A stretch of 20,292 nt of DNA from Patulibacter sp040675535 (GCF_040675535.1 NZ_JBFAPC010000104.1:1-20292), one strand, 5' to 3'; counted from the stretch's first letter, positions 6,364-14,069 are shown. Notes: generated from the letters alone by a model not told the origin. Made by a program: numbers and translations.

Positions 6364-6860
6364 GCGGCCGCATGCGCCGGGTCAACATCCAGGCCCGTCA
6401 TCACGCCGAGATCCTCGAGCTCAACGCGCAGGACGTCTCCGTCCTCAGCCCGATGGACGAGGACCGCCTGCTCTGGATCGTCGACCGCTGCGACGCCCCG
6501 TACGTGATCGAGGACGACCACGGCGTGCTCGGCTTCTGCCTCGCGCTGCAGTCGGGCACCGACTACGACGGCAGCCACTACGCGTGGTTCGCCGAGCGCT
6601 ACCCGTCGTTCCTGTACCTCGACCGGATCGCCGTCGCCGAGCGCGCGCGCCGGAAGGGCATCGGCTCGCGGCTCTACGCCGCGTGCGAGGAGCGCGCCCG
6701 CTCCTACGGCCGGATGCTCTGCGAGGTCAACGTCAAGCCCAGCAACGACGGGTCGCTGGCGTTCCACGCCTCCCGCGGCTACGTCGAGGTCGCCCAGGTC
6801 CCGGTGGACCCCGAGGGCACGAAGGTCGTGGCGATGTTCGCCAAGGAGCTCGAGGACTGA
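6360..6860 (+). CDS. GNAT family N-acetyltransferase
   Basis: A 166-aa acetyltransferase of the GNAT superfamily, transferring acetyl from acetyl-CoA to an unknown amine. Motif A is clear: a strand FLYLDRIAVAERARRKGIG with the R-x-x-G-x-G/A signature at residues 97-102 (RRKGIG), followed by helix SRLYAACEERARSYG. The next strand, CEVNVKPSNDGSLAFHASRGY, carries the Asn and the F-x-x-x-x-G-Y element of motif B. The N-terminal region (VIEDDHGVLGFCLAL) is the usual beta-bulge strand. Length is typical. The start overlaps the upstream zinc-ribbon gene in an ATGA; ATG 6372 is an alternative. The substrate may involve the zinc-ribbon partner, but nothing in the sequence proves this. It is followed directly by a strong hairpin. 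Confidence 0.9.
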   Translation: MSGRMRRVNIQARHHAEILELNAQDVSVLSPMDEDRLLWIVDRCDAPYVIEDDHGVLGFCLALQSGTDYDGSHYAWFAERYPSFLYLDRIAVAERARRKGIGSRLYAACEERARSYGRMLCEVNVKPSNDGSLAFHASRGYVEVAQVPVDPEGTKVVAMFAKELED

Positions 6861-6864
6861 GCCC

Positions 6865-6886
6865 GGGCGCGCCGGTCGGCGCGCCC
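6865..6886. terminator. Strong hairpin after the GNAT gene
   Basis: GGGCGCGCC (6865-6873), a 4-nt loop ggtc, and GGCGCGCCC (6878-6886) form a perfect 9-bp stem that begins 4 nt after the acetyltransferase stop. There is no T-run. Confidence 0.6.
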
Positions 6887-6902
6887 CGCGGGACCCGTCG
6901 CC

Positions 6903-6936
6903 GGCGCGGCGCCGCCCTCCGGCGGCCGTCCGCGCC
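6903..6936. terminator. Nested hairpin after the glutamate dehydrogenase gene
   Basis: Outer arms GGCGCGG (6903-6909) and CCGCGCC (6930-6936) enclose GCCGCC-ctcc-GGCGGC (6911-6926). It lies 7 nt beyond the stop of the minus-strand dehydrogenase, so it and the hairpin at 6865-6886 insulate the two convergent genes. Confidence 0.55.
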
Positions 6937-6943
6937 GCGAGCC

Positions 6944-9900
6944 CTACGCCCGCCCCATCGCCTGTAGCTGCCGCACGGCCAGCAGGCAGGCCGCAGACGA
7001 CGCCGACCGGCCCTCGCCGTCGGTGGAAAGCTCGCGGAGGAAGCGCCGCAGGCGCGCGACCTCGGCGTCCTGGCGGTCGAGGAACCCGTCGACCGCGTCG
7101 ATCGGGTCCTCGCCCTCGCCGTGCACCAGCGCGCTCTCGACGACCTGGACGCGCGCGTCGAGGAGGTCGTCGCGCAGCGCCTGGACGGACCAGCGGGTCA
7201 TCCGGTCGGGGATCGCGAGCGACTGGATCGCGCGGTGGAGCATCCCGAGCGAGAGCCGCTCGCCGAGGTGCAGCGTCGCGGCGCCGACGTCGCCGACGGG
7301 CCGGCCCGAGCGCTCCGCGGCCGCGACGACATGGGGCGCGAGGACCATCGCGGCGTCGCCGGCGACGGCCTCCGCCAGGTCCTGCGGGACGCCGGCCTCG
7401 ACGTAGTCGGCGATCCGCCGGCGGCGGTCGTCGTCGCCGTCCTCGCGGGTGGCGAGCCGCTCGCGGATGGTGGCGACGCCGGCGCGGTGGCGCTCGACGG
7501 TCGGGCCGATCGGCGCGCCGGGCGCGTGGCTCAGGAACCAGCGGCTCGTGACCCGGACCTGCTCGTCGACCTCGGCGCGGAGGCTCCACGCGACGCTCGG
7601 CTGGACGCCCGTCAGCGCGTCGATGCGGTCCCAGAGGTCCCGCGCGCCGGCGGCGCCGACGGCCGTGCGGAACGCCCGGACGACCGCCGTCGGGGTCGCG
7701 CCGAACTCGGCGGCGCGCCGCGCGACGAACGTCGGGCCGAGCGTGTCGACGACCTCGCTGGCGGCGATCGTCGCCGCGAGGTGCCGGCGCAGCGGGTGCT
7801 CGGCGATCAATGCGCCGAAGCGCTCGACGACCGGCGGCGGGAAGTACGCCTCGACGTCGGCCACGAGCGCCGCGTCCGGGGTGTCCGGCTGGTCGTCGGC
7901 CGCGCGACGCTCGTCCTCGTTCAGCATCGACCGCGACACGCTGCCCTTCGCGAGCGCGACGAGGACCGCCAGCTCGGGGCGGGTCAGGCCCTCGCCGTGG
8001 GAGCGCCGCTCGGCGACCTCCTCGTCCGTCGGCATGCCGTGGTCCGCGCGCTGCAGGCGGCCCTCGTCCTCCAGCGCGTGCATCAGCTCCTCCACCGCCT
8101 GGGTCCGCCACGGGGCGCGGCGCTCCTCCTGCGTCAGCACCCGCGCCTGGGCGGAGCTGTCGCGGAGGACGTGCTGCACGACGTCGCCGGTGACGTCGGC
8201 CAGCAGCTGGTCGCGCTCGGCCGGGTCCAGGACGCCCTTGCGAATCGCGAGGTTCAGCAGGATCTTGAGGTTGACCTCGTGGTCGGAGCAGTCCACCCCG
8301 GCGGAGTTGTCGATGAAGTCCGCGTTGATGTCGCCGCCGTTCCGGGCGTACTCGACGCGGGCCTCGCGGGTGAAACCCAGGTTGCCGCCCTCCCCCACGA
8401 CCGTGCAGCGCAGGTCGCGGGCGTCGACGCGGATCCCGTCCGACGCGCGGTCCTCGGCGTCGGCGTCGCGCTCGTGCGACGCCTTGACGACCGTGCCGAT
8501 GCCGCCGTTCCAGAGCAGGTCGACCGGCGCGCGGAGGACCGCCTGGATCAGCTCCGACGGCGACAGCTCCTGCGCGTCGGTCCCCAGCGCGGCGCGGATC
8601 TCGTCGGTCAGCGGCACGGACTTCGCGGTGCGCGGGAAGACGCCGCCGCCCTTCGAGATCAGCTTGCGGTCGTAGTCGTCCCAGCTCGTCCGCGTGCCGT
8701 CGAAGAGCCGCTTGCGCTCCGTCCACGACGCCTCCGCGTCCTGCGGCTCGGGGTCGACGAAGACGTGGCGGTGGTCGTAGGCCGCGATCAGCCGCATGGA
8801 CTTCGACAGGAGCATCCCGTTGCCGAAGACGTCGCCGGACATGTCGCCGATGCCGACGACCGAGATCGGGTCGCGCTCCGGGTCCATGTTCAGCTCCGCG
8901 AAGTGGCGCTTGACCGACTCCCAGGCCCCGCGCGCGGTGATCCCGAGCGCCTTGTGGTCGTAGCCGACGGACCCGCCGGACGCGAACGCGTCGCCGAGCC
9001 AGTAGCCGCGCCGCAGCGCGATCTCGTTCGCGGTGTCGGAGAACGTCGCCGTCCCCTTGTCGGCGGCGACGACGAGGTACGTGTCGTCGTCGTCGAGGAT
9101 CCGCACGCCGTCGGGGTGGACGACCTCGCCGTCGTGCAGGTCGTCGGCGACGTCCAGCAGCGCGGTGACGAACTCGACGTAGCCGCCGCGGACGGCGTCG
9201 CGCAGCGCCTCGCCGTCGAGCTGCTCGGCGCCGCGCAGCAGGAACCCGCCCTTGGCGCCGGTCGGGACGATCACCGCGTTCTTGACCATCTGCGCGCGCA
9301 TCAGGCCGAGGACCTCGGTGCGGTAGTCCATGCGGTCGGACCAGCGCAGGCCGCCGCGGGCGATCATCCCGCCGCGCAGGTGGATCCCCTCGACGGTCAG
9401 GCCGTGGACGTAGGTCTCCCAGAGCGGCGTCGGCTGCGGGATCGCCGGGACCTCGTCGCTCTTCAGCTTCAGGGCGAGCGCGCCGCGGCCCGGGCGGTAG
9501 GCGTTCGTGCGGTACGTCGCCTCGATCGCGGCGAGCTGGTTGCGCAGGATGCGGTCGTGGTCCAACGACGTGACGCCGTCCATCGCCGCGAGGATCTCGG
9601 CGCGCAGGGCCTCCTCGGCCTCCAGGTCGCGCGGGGCGTGGGGACCCGTCTTCGTCTTCTTGCGCCGCGACCTGGACGGCTTCGCGTCCGGGGTCGTCGG
9701 GCCGTCGGTCGGCGGCACGTCGAGCTGGACCGCCGCGCGGGTGCCGTCGCCCGGGTCCGGGGAGCCGAAGCGCAGCTCGAACAGCTGCACGAGCTTCTCG
9801 GTGATCGCGGCGTGCTGGACGATGACGTCGTTCTGGTAGCCCTCGGTGAAGCGCGACCCGAGGCGCTGCCGGTAGCGGCGGTACGCGCGCAGCGGCTCCA

Positions 9901-10477
9901 GCCGGGCGTGGCCCATCGACGTCACGACGACCAGCCGATTGAGCGAGTCCGACTCGGCGGCGCCGGCCCAGACCGCGTCGATGCAGGCCTCGACGCGGCG
10001 GCCGACGTTCTGCAGGTCGAGCGGCAGCCCGTCGGGGCCGAGCACGCCGAAGTCCTGGATCCAGACCTCGTCGGTGCCGTGCAGGCGGGCCGAGCGCTCC
10101 TCGACGACGTGCAGGCCGAGATCGCTGAGGATCGGCATCGCGCGAGCGAGCTCGACGCGCGGGCCGCTGCGGGCGAGGACGATGCGCGTCATCCCCGGGC
10201 CGCCCGAGCCGTTCAGCGCCGCGGACGGGGCCTCGTGCTTGGTGACGACGACCATCTGGTCGCCGTCGGCGCCGAGCCGGTCCAGCGCGACGACGTCGTG
10301 CGCGGCGGACTCCGGCGCGACGCCCGCGCGGTAGGACGTCGGCAGCCGACCGGCCCAACGGCGCGTCAGGCCCGGGCCCCGCTTCTGGCCGACGAGCTCG
10401 GTCAGGACCGTCTGCACGCGGTCCTCCCAGGCCTGCGCCAGCTGGTCGATCTCGCGCGGGGCATCGGTGCGGGCCAT
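6944..10477 (-). CDS. gdh: NAD-dependent glutamate dehydrogenase, large-subunit type, short form
   Basis: A 1177-aa cytoplasmic enzyme that oxidises L-glutamate to 2-oxoglutarate and ammonium with NAD+. The catalytic core is unmistakable: RGGLRWSDRMDYRTEVLGLM and VKNAVIVPTGAKGGF (about residues 365-410), SVVGIGDMSGDVFGNGMLLS (~540-560), PVDLLWNGGIGTVVKAS and GEGGNLGFTREARVEYA (~650-705), then ADFIDNSAGVDCSDHEV (~715-735). The C-terminal ~400 residues are the helical domain typical of the family. The well-known 180-kDa enzymes of Streptomyces, Mycobacterium and Pseudomonas have about 1600 residues; this one lacks roughly the first 400, which carry ACT-like regulatory domains, so it may be regulated differently. 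A low-complexity basic linker (SRSRRKKTKTG) precedes the core. ATG 10477 is preferred to an in-frame ATG at 10546 because a TAGTCT hexamer lies 8 nt upstream of it. It is divergent from the spermidine-synthase-like gene. Confidence 0.95.
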   Translation of the reverse strand: MARTDAPREIDQLAQAWEDRVQTVLTELVGQKRGPGLTRRWAGRLPTSYRAGVAPESAAHDVVALDRLGADGDQMVVVTKHEAPSAALNGSGGPGMTRIVLARSGPRVELARAMPILSDLGLHVVEERSARLHGTDEVWIQDFGVLGPDGLPLDLQNVGRRVEACIDAVWAGAAESDSLNRLVVVTSMGHARLEPLRAYRRYRQRLGSRFTEGYQNDVIVQHAAITEKLVQLFELRFGSPDPGDGTRAAVQLDVPPTDGPTTPDAKPSRSRRKKTKTGPHAPRDLEAEEALRAEILAAMDGVTSLDHDRILRNQLAAIEATYRTNAYRPGRGALALKLKSDEVPAIPQPTPLWETYVHGLTVEGIHLRGGMIARGGLRWSDRMDYRTEVLGLMRAQMVKNAVIVPTGAKGGFLLRGAEQLDGEALRDAVRGGYVEFVTALLDVADDLHDGEVVHPDGVRILDDDDTYLVVAADKGTATFSDTANEIALRRGYWLGDAFASGGSVGYDHKALGITARGAWESVKRHFAELNMDPERDPISVVGIGDMSGDVFGNGMLLSKSMRLIAAYDHRHVFVDPEPQDAEASWTERKRLFDGTRTSWDDYDRKLISKGGGVFPRTAKSVPLTDEIRAALGTDAQELSPSELIQAVLRAPVDLLWNGGIGTVVKASHERDADAEDRASDGIRVDARDLRCTVVGEGGNLGFTREARVEYARNGGDINADFIDNSAGVDCSDHEVNLKILLNLAIRKGVLDPAERDQLLADVTGDVVQHVLRDSSAQARVLTQEERRAPWRTQAVEELMHALEDEGRLQRADHGMPTDEEVAERRSHGEGLTRPELAVLVALAKGSVSRSMLNEDERRAADDQPDTPDAALVADVEAYFPPPVVERFGALIAEHPLRRHLAATIAASEVVDTLGPTFVARRAAEFGATPTAVVRAFRTAVGAAGARDLWDRIDALTGVQPSVAWSLRAEVDEQVRVTSRWFLSHAPGAPIGPTVERHRAGVATIRERLATREDGDDDRRRRIADYVEAGVPQDLAEAVAGDAAMVLAPHVVAAAERSGRPVGDVGAATLHLGERLSLGMLHRAIQSLAIPDRMTRWSVQALRDDLLDARVQVVESALVHGEGEDPIDAVDGFLDRQDAEVARLRRFLRELSTDGEGRSASSAACLLAVRQLQAMGRA

Positions 10478-10485
10478 CGGCTCCG

Positions 10486-10491
10486 AGACTA
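10486..10491 (-). promoter_or_regulatory. -10 hexamer TAGTCT for the glutamate dehydrogenase
   Basis: TAGTCT on the minus strand ends 8 nt before ATG 10477. CGGAG lies in the gap but is too close to serve as a good ribosome site. Confidence 0.45.
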
Positions 10492-10616
10492 ACGACGGGT
10501 CGCCGCAGGGCGTGACCGCCCGGTGATCCTGCACGGCCGTTCCCACGCCGCCGACCCCGCGCTCCTGCGTACGAGGTCCGCTCCCGGCAGGGGCGCGGGA
10601 GATGGCGCGTCGCCGC

Positions 10617-10622
10617 TACAGT
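10617..10622 (+). promoter_or_regulatory. -10 hexamer TACAGT for the spermidine-synthase-like gene
   Basis: TACAGT ends 9 nt before ATG 10632. It falls inside the longer frame starting at 10602, which argues for the later start. Confidence 0.5.
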
Positions 10623-10631
10623 CCCCCGCCG

Positions 10632-12182
10632 ATGCGCGCGCTGACGATCCTGGTCTTCGTCGTCGGCGCGGGCAGCCTGGGCGCCGAGATCGCGGCCGCG
10701 CGCCTGCTCGCCCCGTACTTCGGCGACTCGACGATCATCTGGGCCAACACGATCGGCGTGTGCCTGATCGTCCTCGCCGTCGGCCACTGGCTCGGCGGCC
10801 GCTTCGCCGACCGCCACCCGCACCTGCAGGGCCTGAAGGTCCTCGTGCTGCTGTCCGCGTCGCTGCTGTCGATCGTGCCGCTCGTCTCCAGCCCGTTCCT
10901 CGACCTGGCGATCACGGCGTTCGATCGGATCGAGGCCGGCGCGTTCGTCGGCTCGCTGCTCGGCATGCTCGTCCTGATCGCGTTGCCGCTGGTCCTGATC
11001 GGCGCCGCGACGCCGTGGGCGACGAAGCTCGCGGTCACCGACCTCGAGACGACCGGCGAGACCGTCGGCCGGCTCGGTGCGATCGGCACCGGCGGCAGCC
11101 TCGTCGGCACGTTCGCCGCCTCCCTCCTGCTGATCCCGTTCGTCGGCTCGCAGCGCACGTTCATCGTCCTCGCGCTCCTGATGGCCCTCGTGGCCGCGTG
11201 GAGGATGCCGCGCCGCGCCTGGCTCGTGCCCCTCGTGATCGGCCTGCTGCTCCTGCTGCCGCCCGGCACGACGAAGCCCGCCGAGCACGGCGACACCGTC
11301 GTCGACGAGGCCGAGACCCTGTACCAGTACGCCCGCGTCGTCCAGCACCCGGTCAAGGACGGCGTCGTCCGCAGCGGCCCCGCCCCGATCGAGCGGCGCC
11401 TCGAGCTCAACGAGGGCCAGGCGATCCACTCGATCTGGCGCCCGGACACCGTTCTGACCGACAACTACTGGGACGCGTTCCAGGTCCTGCCGCTGGCGGT
11501 GGACGACGGCACCGGTGCCGGCTCGACCCCGCGCACGATCGCGATGCTCGGCAACGCCGGCGGGACGGTCGCACGCGCGTCGGTCGCCCTCTTCCCGGAC
11601 GTCCGCTTCGACGGCGTGGAGATCGACTCCAAGGTGTCGGAGATGGGCCGCAAGTGGCTCGGCATGCCGAAGGACGGCCCGCACTTCCGGACGTTCACCC
11701 AGGACGCCCGGCCGTTCCTGCGCTCCGGCGGCCTCGGGGACGGCGACGGCCGCTACGACCTGATCGGCGTCGACGCCTACCGCCAGCCCTACATCCCCTT
11801 CTACCTGACCACGCGCGAGTTCTTCCGCGAGGTCCGCGACCGCCTGACCGCGCGGGGCAGCGTCGTCGTCAACGTCGGCCACCCCGAGGGCGACGACGCG
11901 CTGGAGCGGGCGCTCTCCAGCACGATGCGCACGGACTTCCCGCACATCGCGCGCTACGCGATGACGCCGACGAACACCCTGGTGATCGCCGGCACCGCCG
12001 ACATCTCCGCCGACCGCCTGCGCGACGCGATCCCGACGATCCCGTCCGAGCTGCGCCTCACGGCGGAGCGCGCGGCGGAGAACCTGCAGCCGGGGCTCAC
12101 CGGCGGCCCCGTCTACACGGACGACAAGGCGCCGGTCGAGTGGCTGATCGACGGCTCGATCGTGTCGTTCGCGACGAAGTAG
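10632..12182 (+). CDS. Membrane protein fused to a spermidine-synthase-like domain
   Basis: A 516-aa fusion. Residues 1-215 hold about seven hydrophobic segments (for example AGAFVGSLLGMLVLIALPLVLIG and TFAASLLLIPFVG); residues ~225-516 form a Rossmann-type aminopropyltransferase/methyltransferase-like domain. Seen in the domain: a nucleotide-binding loop MLGNAGGTVARA near residue 306, the acidic VEIDSKV that binds the adenosyl ribose in this family, TQDARPFL, and YDLIGVDAYRQPYIPFYLTTREFF. True spermidine synthases have a GGGDGG-type loop and a catalytic Asp-rich gate; here the loop is GNAGGT without the acidic residue. It may therefore not make spermidine, and the substrate is unknown. No polyamine genes (speD, speA) lie nearby. 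The gene ends 3 nt before the convergent thiol peroxidase stop. Confidence 0.85.
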   Translation: MRALTILVFVVGAGSLGAEIAAARLLAPYFGDSTIIWANTIGVCLIVLAVGHWLGGRFADRHPHLQGLKVLVLLSASLLSIVPLVSSPFLDLAITAFDRIEAGAFVGSLLGMLVLIALPLVLIGAATPWATKLAVTDLETTGETVGRLGAIGTGGSLVGTFAASLLLIPFVGSQRTFIVLALLMALVAAWRMPRRAWLVPLVIGLLLLLPPGTTKPAEHGDTVVDEAETLYQYARVVQHPVKDGVVRSGPAPIERRLELNEGQAIHSIWRPDTVLTDNYWDAFQVLPLAVDDGTGAGSTPRTIAMLGNAGGTVARASVALFPDVRFDGVEIDSKVSEMGRKWLGMPKDGPHFRTFTQDARPFLRSGGLGDGDGRYDLIGVDAYRQPYIPFYLTTREFFREVRDRLTARGSVVVNVGHPEGDDALERALSSTMRTDFPHIARYAMTPTNTLVIAGTADISADRLRDAIPTIPSELRLTAERAAENLQPGLTGGPVYTDDKAPVEWLIDGSIVSFATK

Positions 12183-12185
12183 GGC

Positions 12186-12677
12186 TCAGCCCAGCAGGCG
12201 CTCGATCTCGGCGGCGAGCTCCGGGTCCCCCGGCTCCGTGCGGGCCTCGAAGCGCCGCACCAGCCGGCCCTCGCGGTCCAGCACGTACTTCGTGAAGTTC
12301 CAGTCCGGCGCCTCGGACGCCGCGGTCAGGTCGCGGAACAGCGGCGTGGCGTCGTCGCCCAGCACCGGCGCCTTCGCGAAGACCGGGAACGTCACGCCGT
12401 AGTCGCGCCGGCAGACCTCGGCGATCTCCTCCGCCGTCCCGGGCTCCTGGCCGCGGAAGTCGTTGGCGGGGAAGCCGAGGACGACGAGCCCCCGGTCGCC
12501 CAACCGCTCGTAGAGCGCCTGCAGCCCCTCGTAGTGCGGGGTCAGCCCGCACTTGCTGGCGGTGTTCACGACGAGCACCACCTTCCCCAGGTACTCGGAC
12601 AGGTCCTGCGGGGTCCCGTCGAGGCGCGGGAGGGTGCCGTGGAGCAGCGGGGCGGAGGTGTCGGTCTCGGTGGCCAT
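12186..12677 (-). CDS. gpx: Glutathione-peroxidase-family thiol peroxidase
   Basis: A 163-aa thioredoxin-fold peroxidase reducing hydrogen peroxide and organic hydroperoxides. Family motifs are VNTASKCGLTPHY with peroxidatic Cys43, LGFPANDFRGQEPGT with Gln77, and WNFTKYVLDREGRLVRRF with the active-site Trp and Asn. The enzyme uses Cys, not selenocysteine. Cys89 (EIAEVCRRDYGVTFP) is at the resolving position of the thioredoxin-dependent two-Cys subgroup, so electrons probably come from thioredoxin or another actinobacterial thiol system. The conserved Cys often seen in FPCNQF is replaced by Ala71. Length is normal and there is no signal peptide. ATG 12677 lies 7 nt after a TAGCGT hexamer, and a perfect palindrome occurs further upstream (12714-12729), which could be a stress operator. 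It is divergent from the aldo/keto reductase. Confidence 0.94.
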   Translation of the reverse strand: MATETDTSAPLLHGTLPRLDGTPQDLSEYLGKVVLVVNTASKCGLTPHYEGLQALYERLGDRGLVVLGFPANDFRGQEPGTAEEIAEVCRRDYGVTFPVFAKAPVLGDDATPLFRDLTAASEAPDWNFTKYVLDREGRLVRRFEARTEPGDPELAAEIERLLG

Positions 12678-12684
12678 GGCGCGG

Positions 12685-12690
12685 ACGCTA
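12685..12690 (-). promoter_or_regulatory. -10 hexamer TAGCGT for the thiol peroxidase
   Basis: TAGCGT on the minus strand ends 7 nt before ATG 12677. Confidence 0.55.
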
Positions 12691-12699
12691 TCCAGACGC

Positions 12700-12729
12700 G
12701 TTCCGCGCCCCGTCGGAACGGGTGTTCCG
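12700..12729. promoter_or_regulatory. Candidate operator: three alternating GTTCCG/CGGAAC half-sites
   Basis: GTTCCG (12700-12705), CGGAAC (12714-12719) and GTTCCG (12724-12729) alternate in orientation. The last two make a perfect palindrome with a 4-nt centre whose core is GAAC-N4-GTTC, the same core as the actinobacterial/Gram-positive LexA (SOS) box. The outer bases differ from that consensus, so the regulator is uncertain. The innermost half-site ends 9 nt upstream of the thiol peroxidase -10 hexamer. The rest of the 288-nt divergent region (12730-12952) shows nothing I can name. Confidence 0.4.
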
Positions 12730-12952
12730 GAGGCCGGGCCGGTCGGGGCGGCGCGACGGCCCGCGCCTCGCGGTCGCCGCCGGGGCGCCGTCCGACGGGC
12801 CCTGGACGTTCGAGTACGGCGGGCGCGCGGCGCGTCGTCCCGGTCGGAGTCGAGGGTCGCGCGGCGCGCCGCCCGCGTCCCGTTGACGGTCGCGCGGTGC
12901 GTCGCCTCTCCTCGATCGGCGCCGCCCCGGGATGGCGGTCGCGCGCGACGGG

Positions 12953-12958
12953 CATAGT
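12953..12958 (+). promoter_or_regulatory. -10-like CATAGT for the aldo/keto reductase
   Basis: CATAGT ends 7 nt before ATG 12966. It keeps the A2 and T6 of the consensus but not T1, so it is a weaker call than its neighbours. Confidence 0.35.
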
Positions 12959-12965
12959 GGGACCC

Positions 12966-14015
12966 ATGGGCACCCCCGACACCCACCGACCCTGGACCGC
13001 CGACCCCGAGCGCTACGACGGCCGCATGCCGTACCGCCGCGTCGGCCGCAGCGGCCTGAAGCTGCCGGCGATCTCGCTCGGCCTGTGGCACAACTTCGGC
13101 GACCACGAGTCGATCGCGGACCAGCGCGCCATCCTGCGCCGGGCGTTCGACCTGGGCGTCACGCACTTCGACCTCGCCAACAACTACGGCCCGCCGTACG
13201 GGTCGGCGGAGACGAACTTCGGCCGGATCCTGCGCGAGGACCTCAGGCCGTACCGCAACGAGCTCGTGATCTCGACGAAGGCCGGCTGGGACATGTGGCC
13301 CGGGCCGTACGGGATGTACGGGTCGCGGAAGTACCTGTTGCAGTCCCTCGACGAGTCGCTGACCCGGATGGGCCTCGACCACGTCGACGTCTTCTACTCC
13401 CACCGCTTCGACCCGGACACGCCGCTCGAGGAGACCTGCGGCGCCCTGCACTCGGCGGTCCAGCAGGGCAAGGCCCTCTACGTCGGCATCTCCTCGTACT
13501 CGGGGCGGCGGTCCCAGGAGGCGATCGAGCACCTGCGCGAGCTCGGCACGCCGCTGCTGATCCACCAGCCGTCGTACTCGCTCCTGAACCGTTGGATCGA
13601 GGAGGACCTCCTCGACGTCCTGGACGAGGAGGGCGTCGGCTCGATCGTCTTCACGCCCCTGGCCCAGGGCCTCCTCACCGACAAGTACCTCGACGGCATC
13701 CCCGCGGACTCCCGCGCCGGCCGCGACGAGGGCGTCGCCGCCCAGCTCACCGAGGACAACGTCGAGCGCATCCGCGGCCTCAACGAGATCGCGAAGGGCC
13801 GCGGCCAGTCGCTGGCCCAGATGGCGATCGCCTGGACCCTCCGCGACCCCCGGGTCACGAGCTCCCTGATCGGCGCGAGCTCGGTCCGCCAGCTCGAGGA
13901 CTCCCTGGGCGCGCTCGCCAACCTCGACTTCGGCGACGACGAGCTCGTGGAGATCGACCGCTTCGCGGTGGACGGCGGCGTCAACTGGTGGGCGGGGTCG
14001 GCGGAGCTGGAGTAG
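12966..14015 (+). CDS. gpr: Aldo/keto reductase of the YghZ (L-glyceraldehyde 3-phosphate reductase) type
   Basis: A 349-aa NADPH-dependent TIM-barrel oxidoreductase. Its stretches LPAISLGLWHNFGD, THFDLANNYGPPYGSAE, ISTKAGWDMWPGPYG, FYSHRFDPDTPLEET and LLIHQPSYSLLNRW closely follow E. coli YghZ (AKR14), which reduces L-glyceraldehyde 3-phosphate and methylglyoxal. The catalytic tetrad is Asp69, Tyr74, Lys105 and His146. The C-terminal SSLIGASSVRQLEDSLGAL is the NADP-phosphate-binding segment of the family. Length is typical. The likely role is detoxification of reactive aldehydes, which suits the alcohol dehydrogenase 61 nt downstream and the divergent peroxidase. The ATG at 12966 fits homologous lengths; the frame is open much further upstream but that part looks non-coding. 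Confidence 0.95.
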   Translation: MGTPDTHRPWTADPERYDGRMPYRRVGRSGLKLPAISLGLWHNFGDHESIADQRAILRRAFDLGVTHFDLANNYGPPYGSAETNFGRILREDLRPYRNELVISTKAGWDMWPGPYGMYGSRKYLLQSLDESLTRMGLDHVDVFYSHRFDPDTPLEETCGALHSAVQQGKALYVGISSYSGRRSQEAIEHLRELGTPLLIHQPSYSLLNRWIEEDLLDVLDEEGVGSIVFTPLAQGLLTDKYLDGIPADSRAGRDEGVAAQLTEDNVERIRGLNEIAKGRGQSLAQMAIAWTLRDPRVTSSLIGASSVRQLEDSLGALANLDFGDDELVEIDRFAVDGGVNWWAGSAELE

Positions 14016-14063
14016 CCACCCCCGCGCACCCCGTCCACGCTCCCCGTCGCCCCGCCCGCCCGA

Positions 14064-14069
14064 TAGCGT
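14064..14069 (+). promoter_or_regulatory. -10 hexamer TAGCGT for the alcohol dehydrogenase
   Basis: TAGCGT ends 7 nt before ATG 14077, so the dehydrogenase probably has its own leaderless transcript besides any read-through from the reductase. The hexamer and the 7-nt spacing match those of the thiol peroxidase promoter. Confidence 0.55.

Noticed and set aside
7121..10492. A 1123-codon open frame antisense to the glutamate dehydrogenase
   Set aside because: Repetitive Arg/Asp/Val/Ala composition with no motif, while the opposite strand has full-length conserved dehydrogenase motifs.
10523..10631. Longer N-terminus for the spermidine-synthase-like protein (in-frame ATG at 10602)
   Set aside because: The extra ten residues (MARRRYSPPP) contain the -10 hexamer TACAGT, so the later ATG at 10632 is the better start.
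6354..11945. A 1863-codon open frame on the minus strand spanning several genes
   Set aside because: It overlaps the glutamate dehydrogenase in another frame and crosses the GNAT and spermidine-synthase-like genes. Its translation has no conserved motif and is Arg/Ala/Gly-rich, the usual effect of very high GC.
12553..12957. A 134-codon plus-strand frame across the thiol peroxidase start and the divergent gap
   Set aside because: It is antisense to the peroxidase N-terminus and turns into Arg/Ala-rich residues with no motif.
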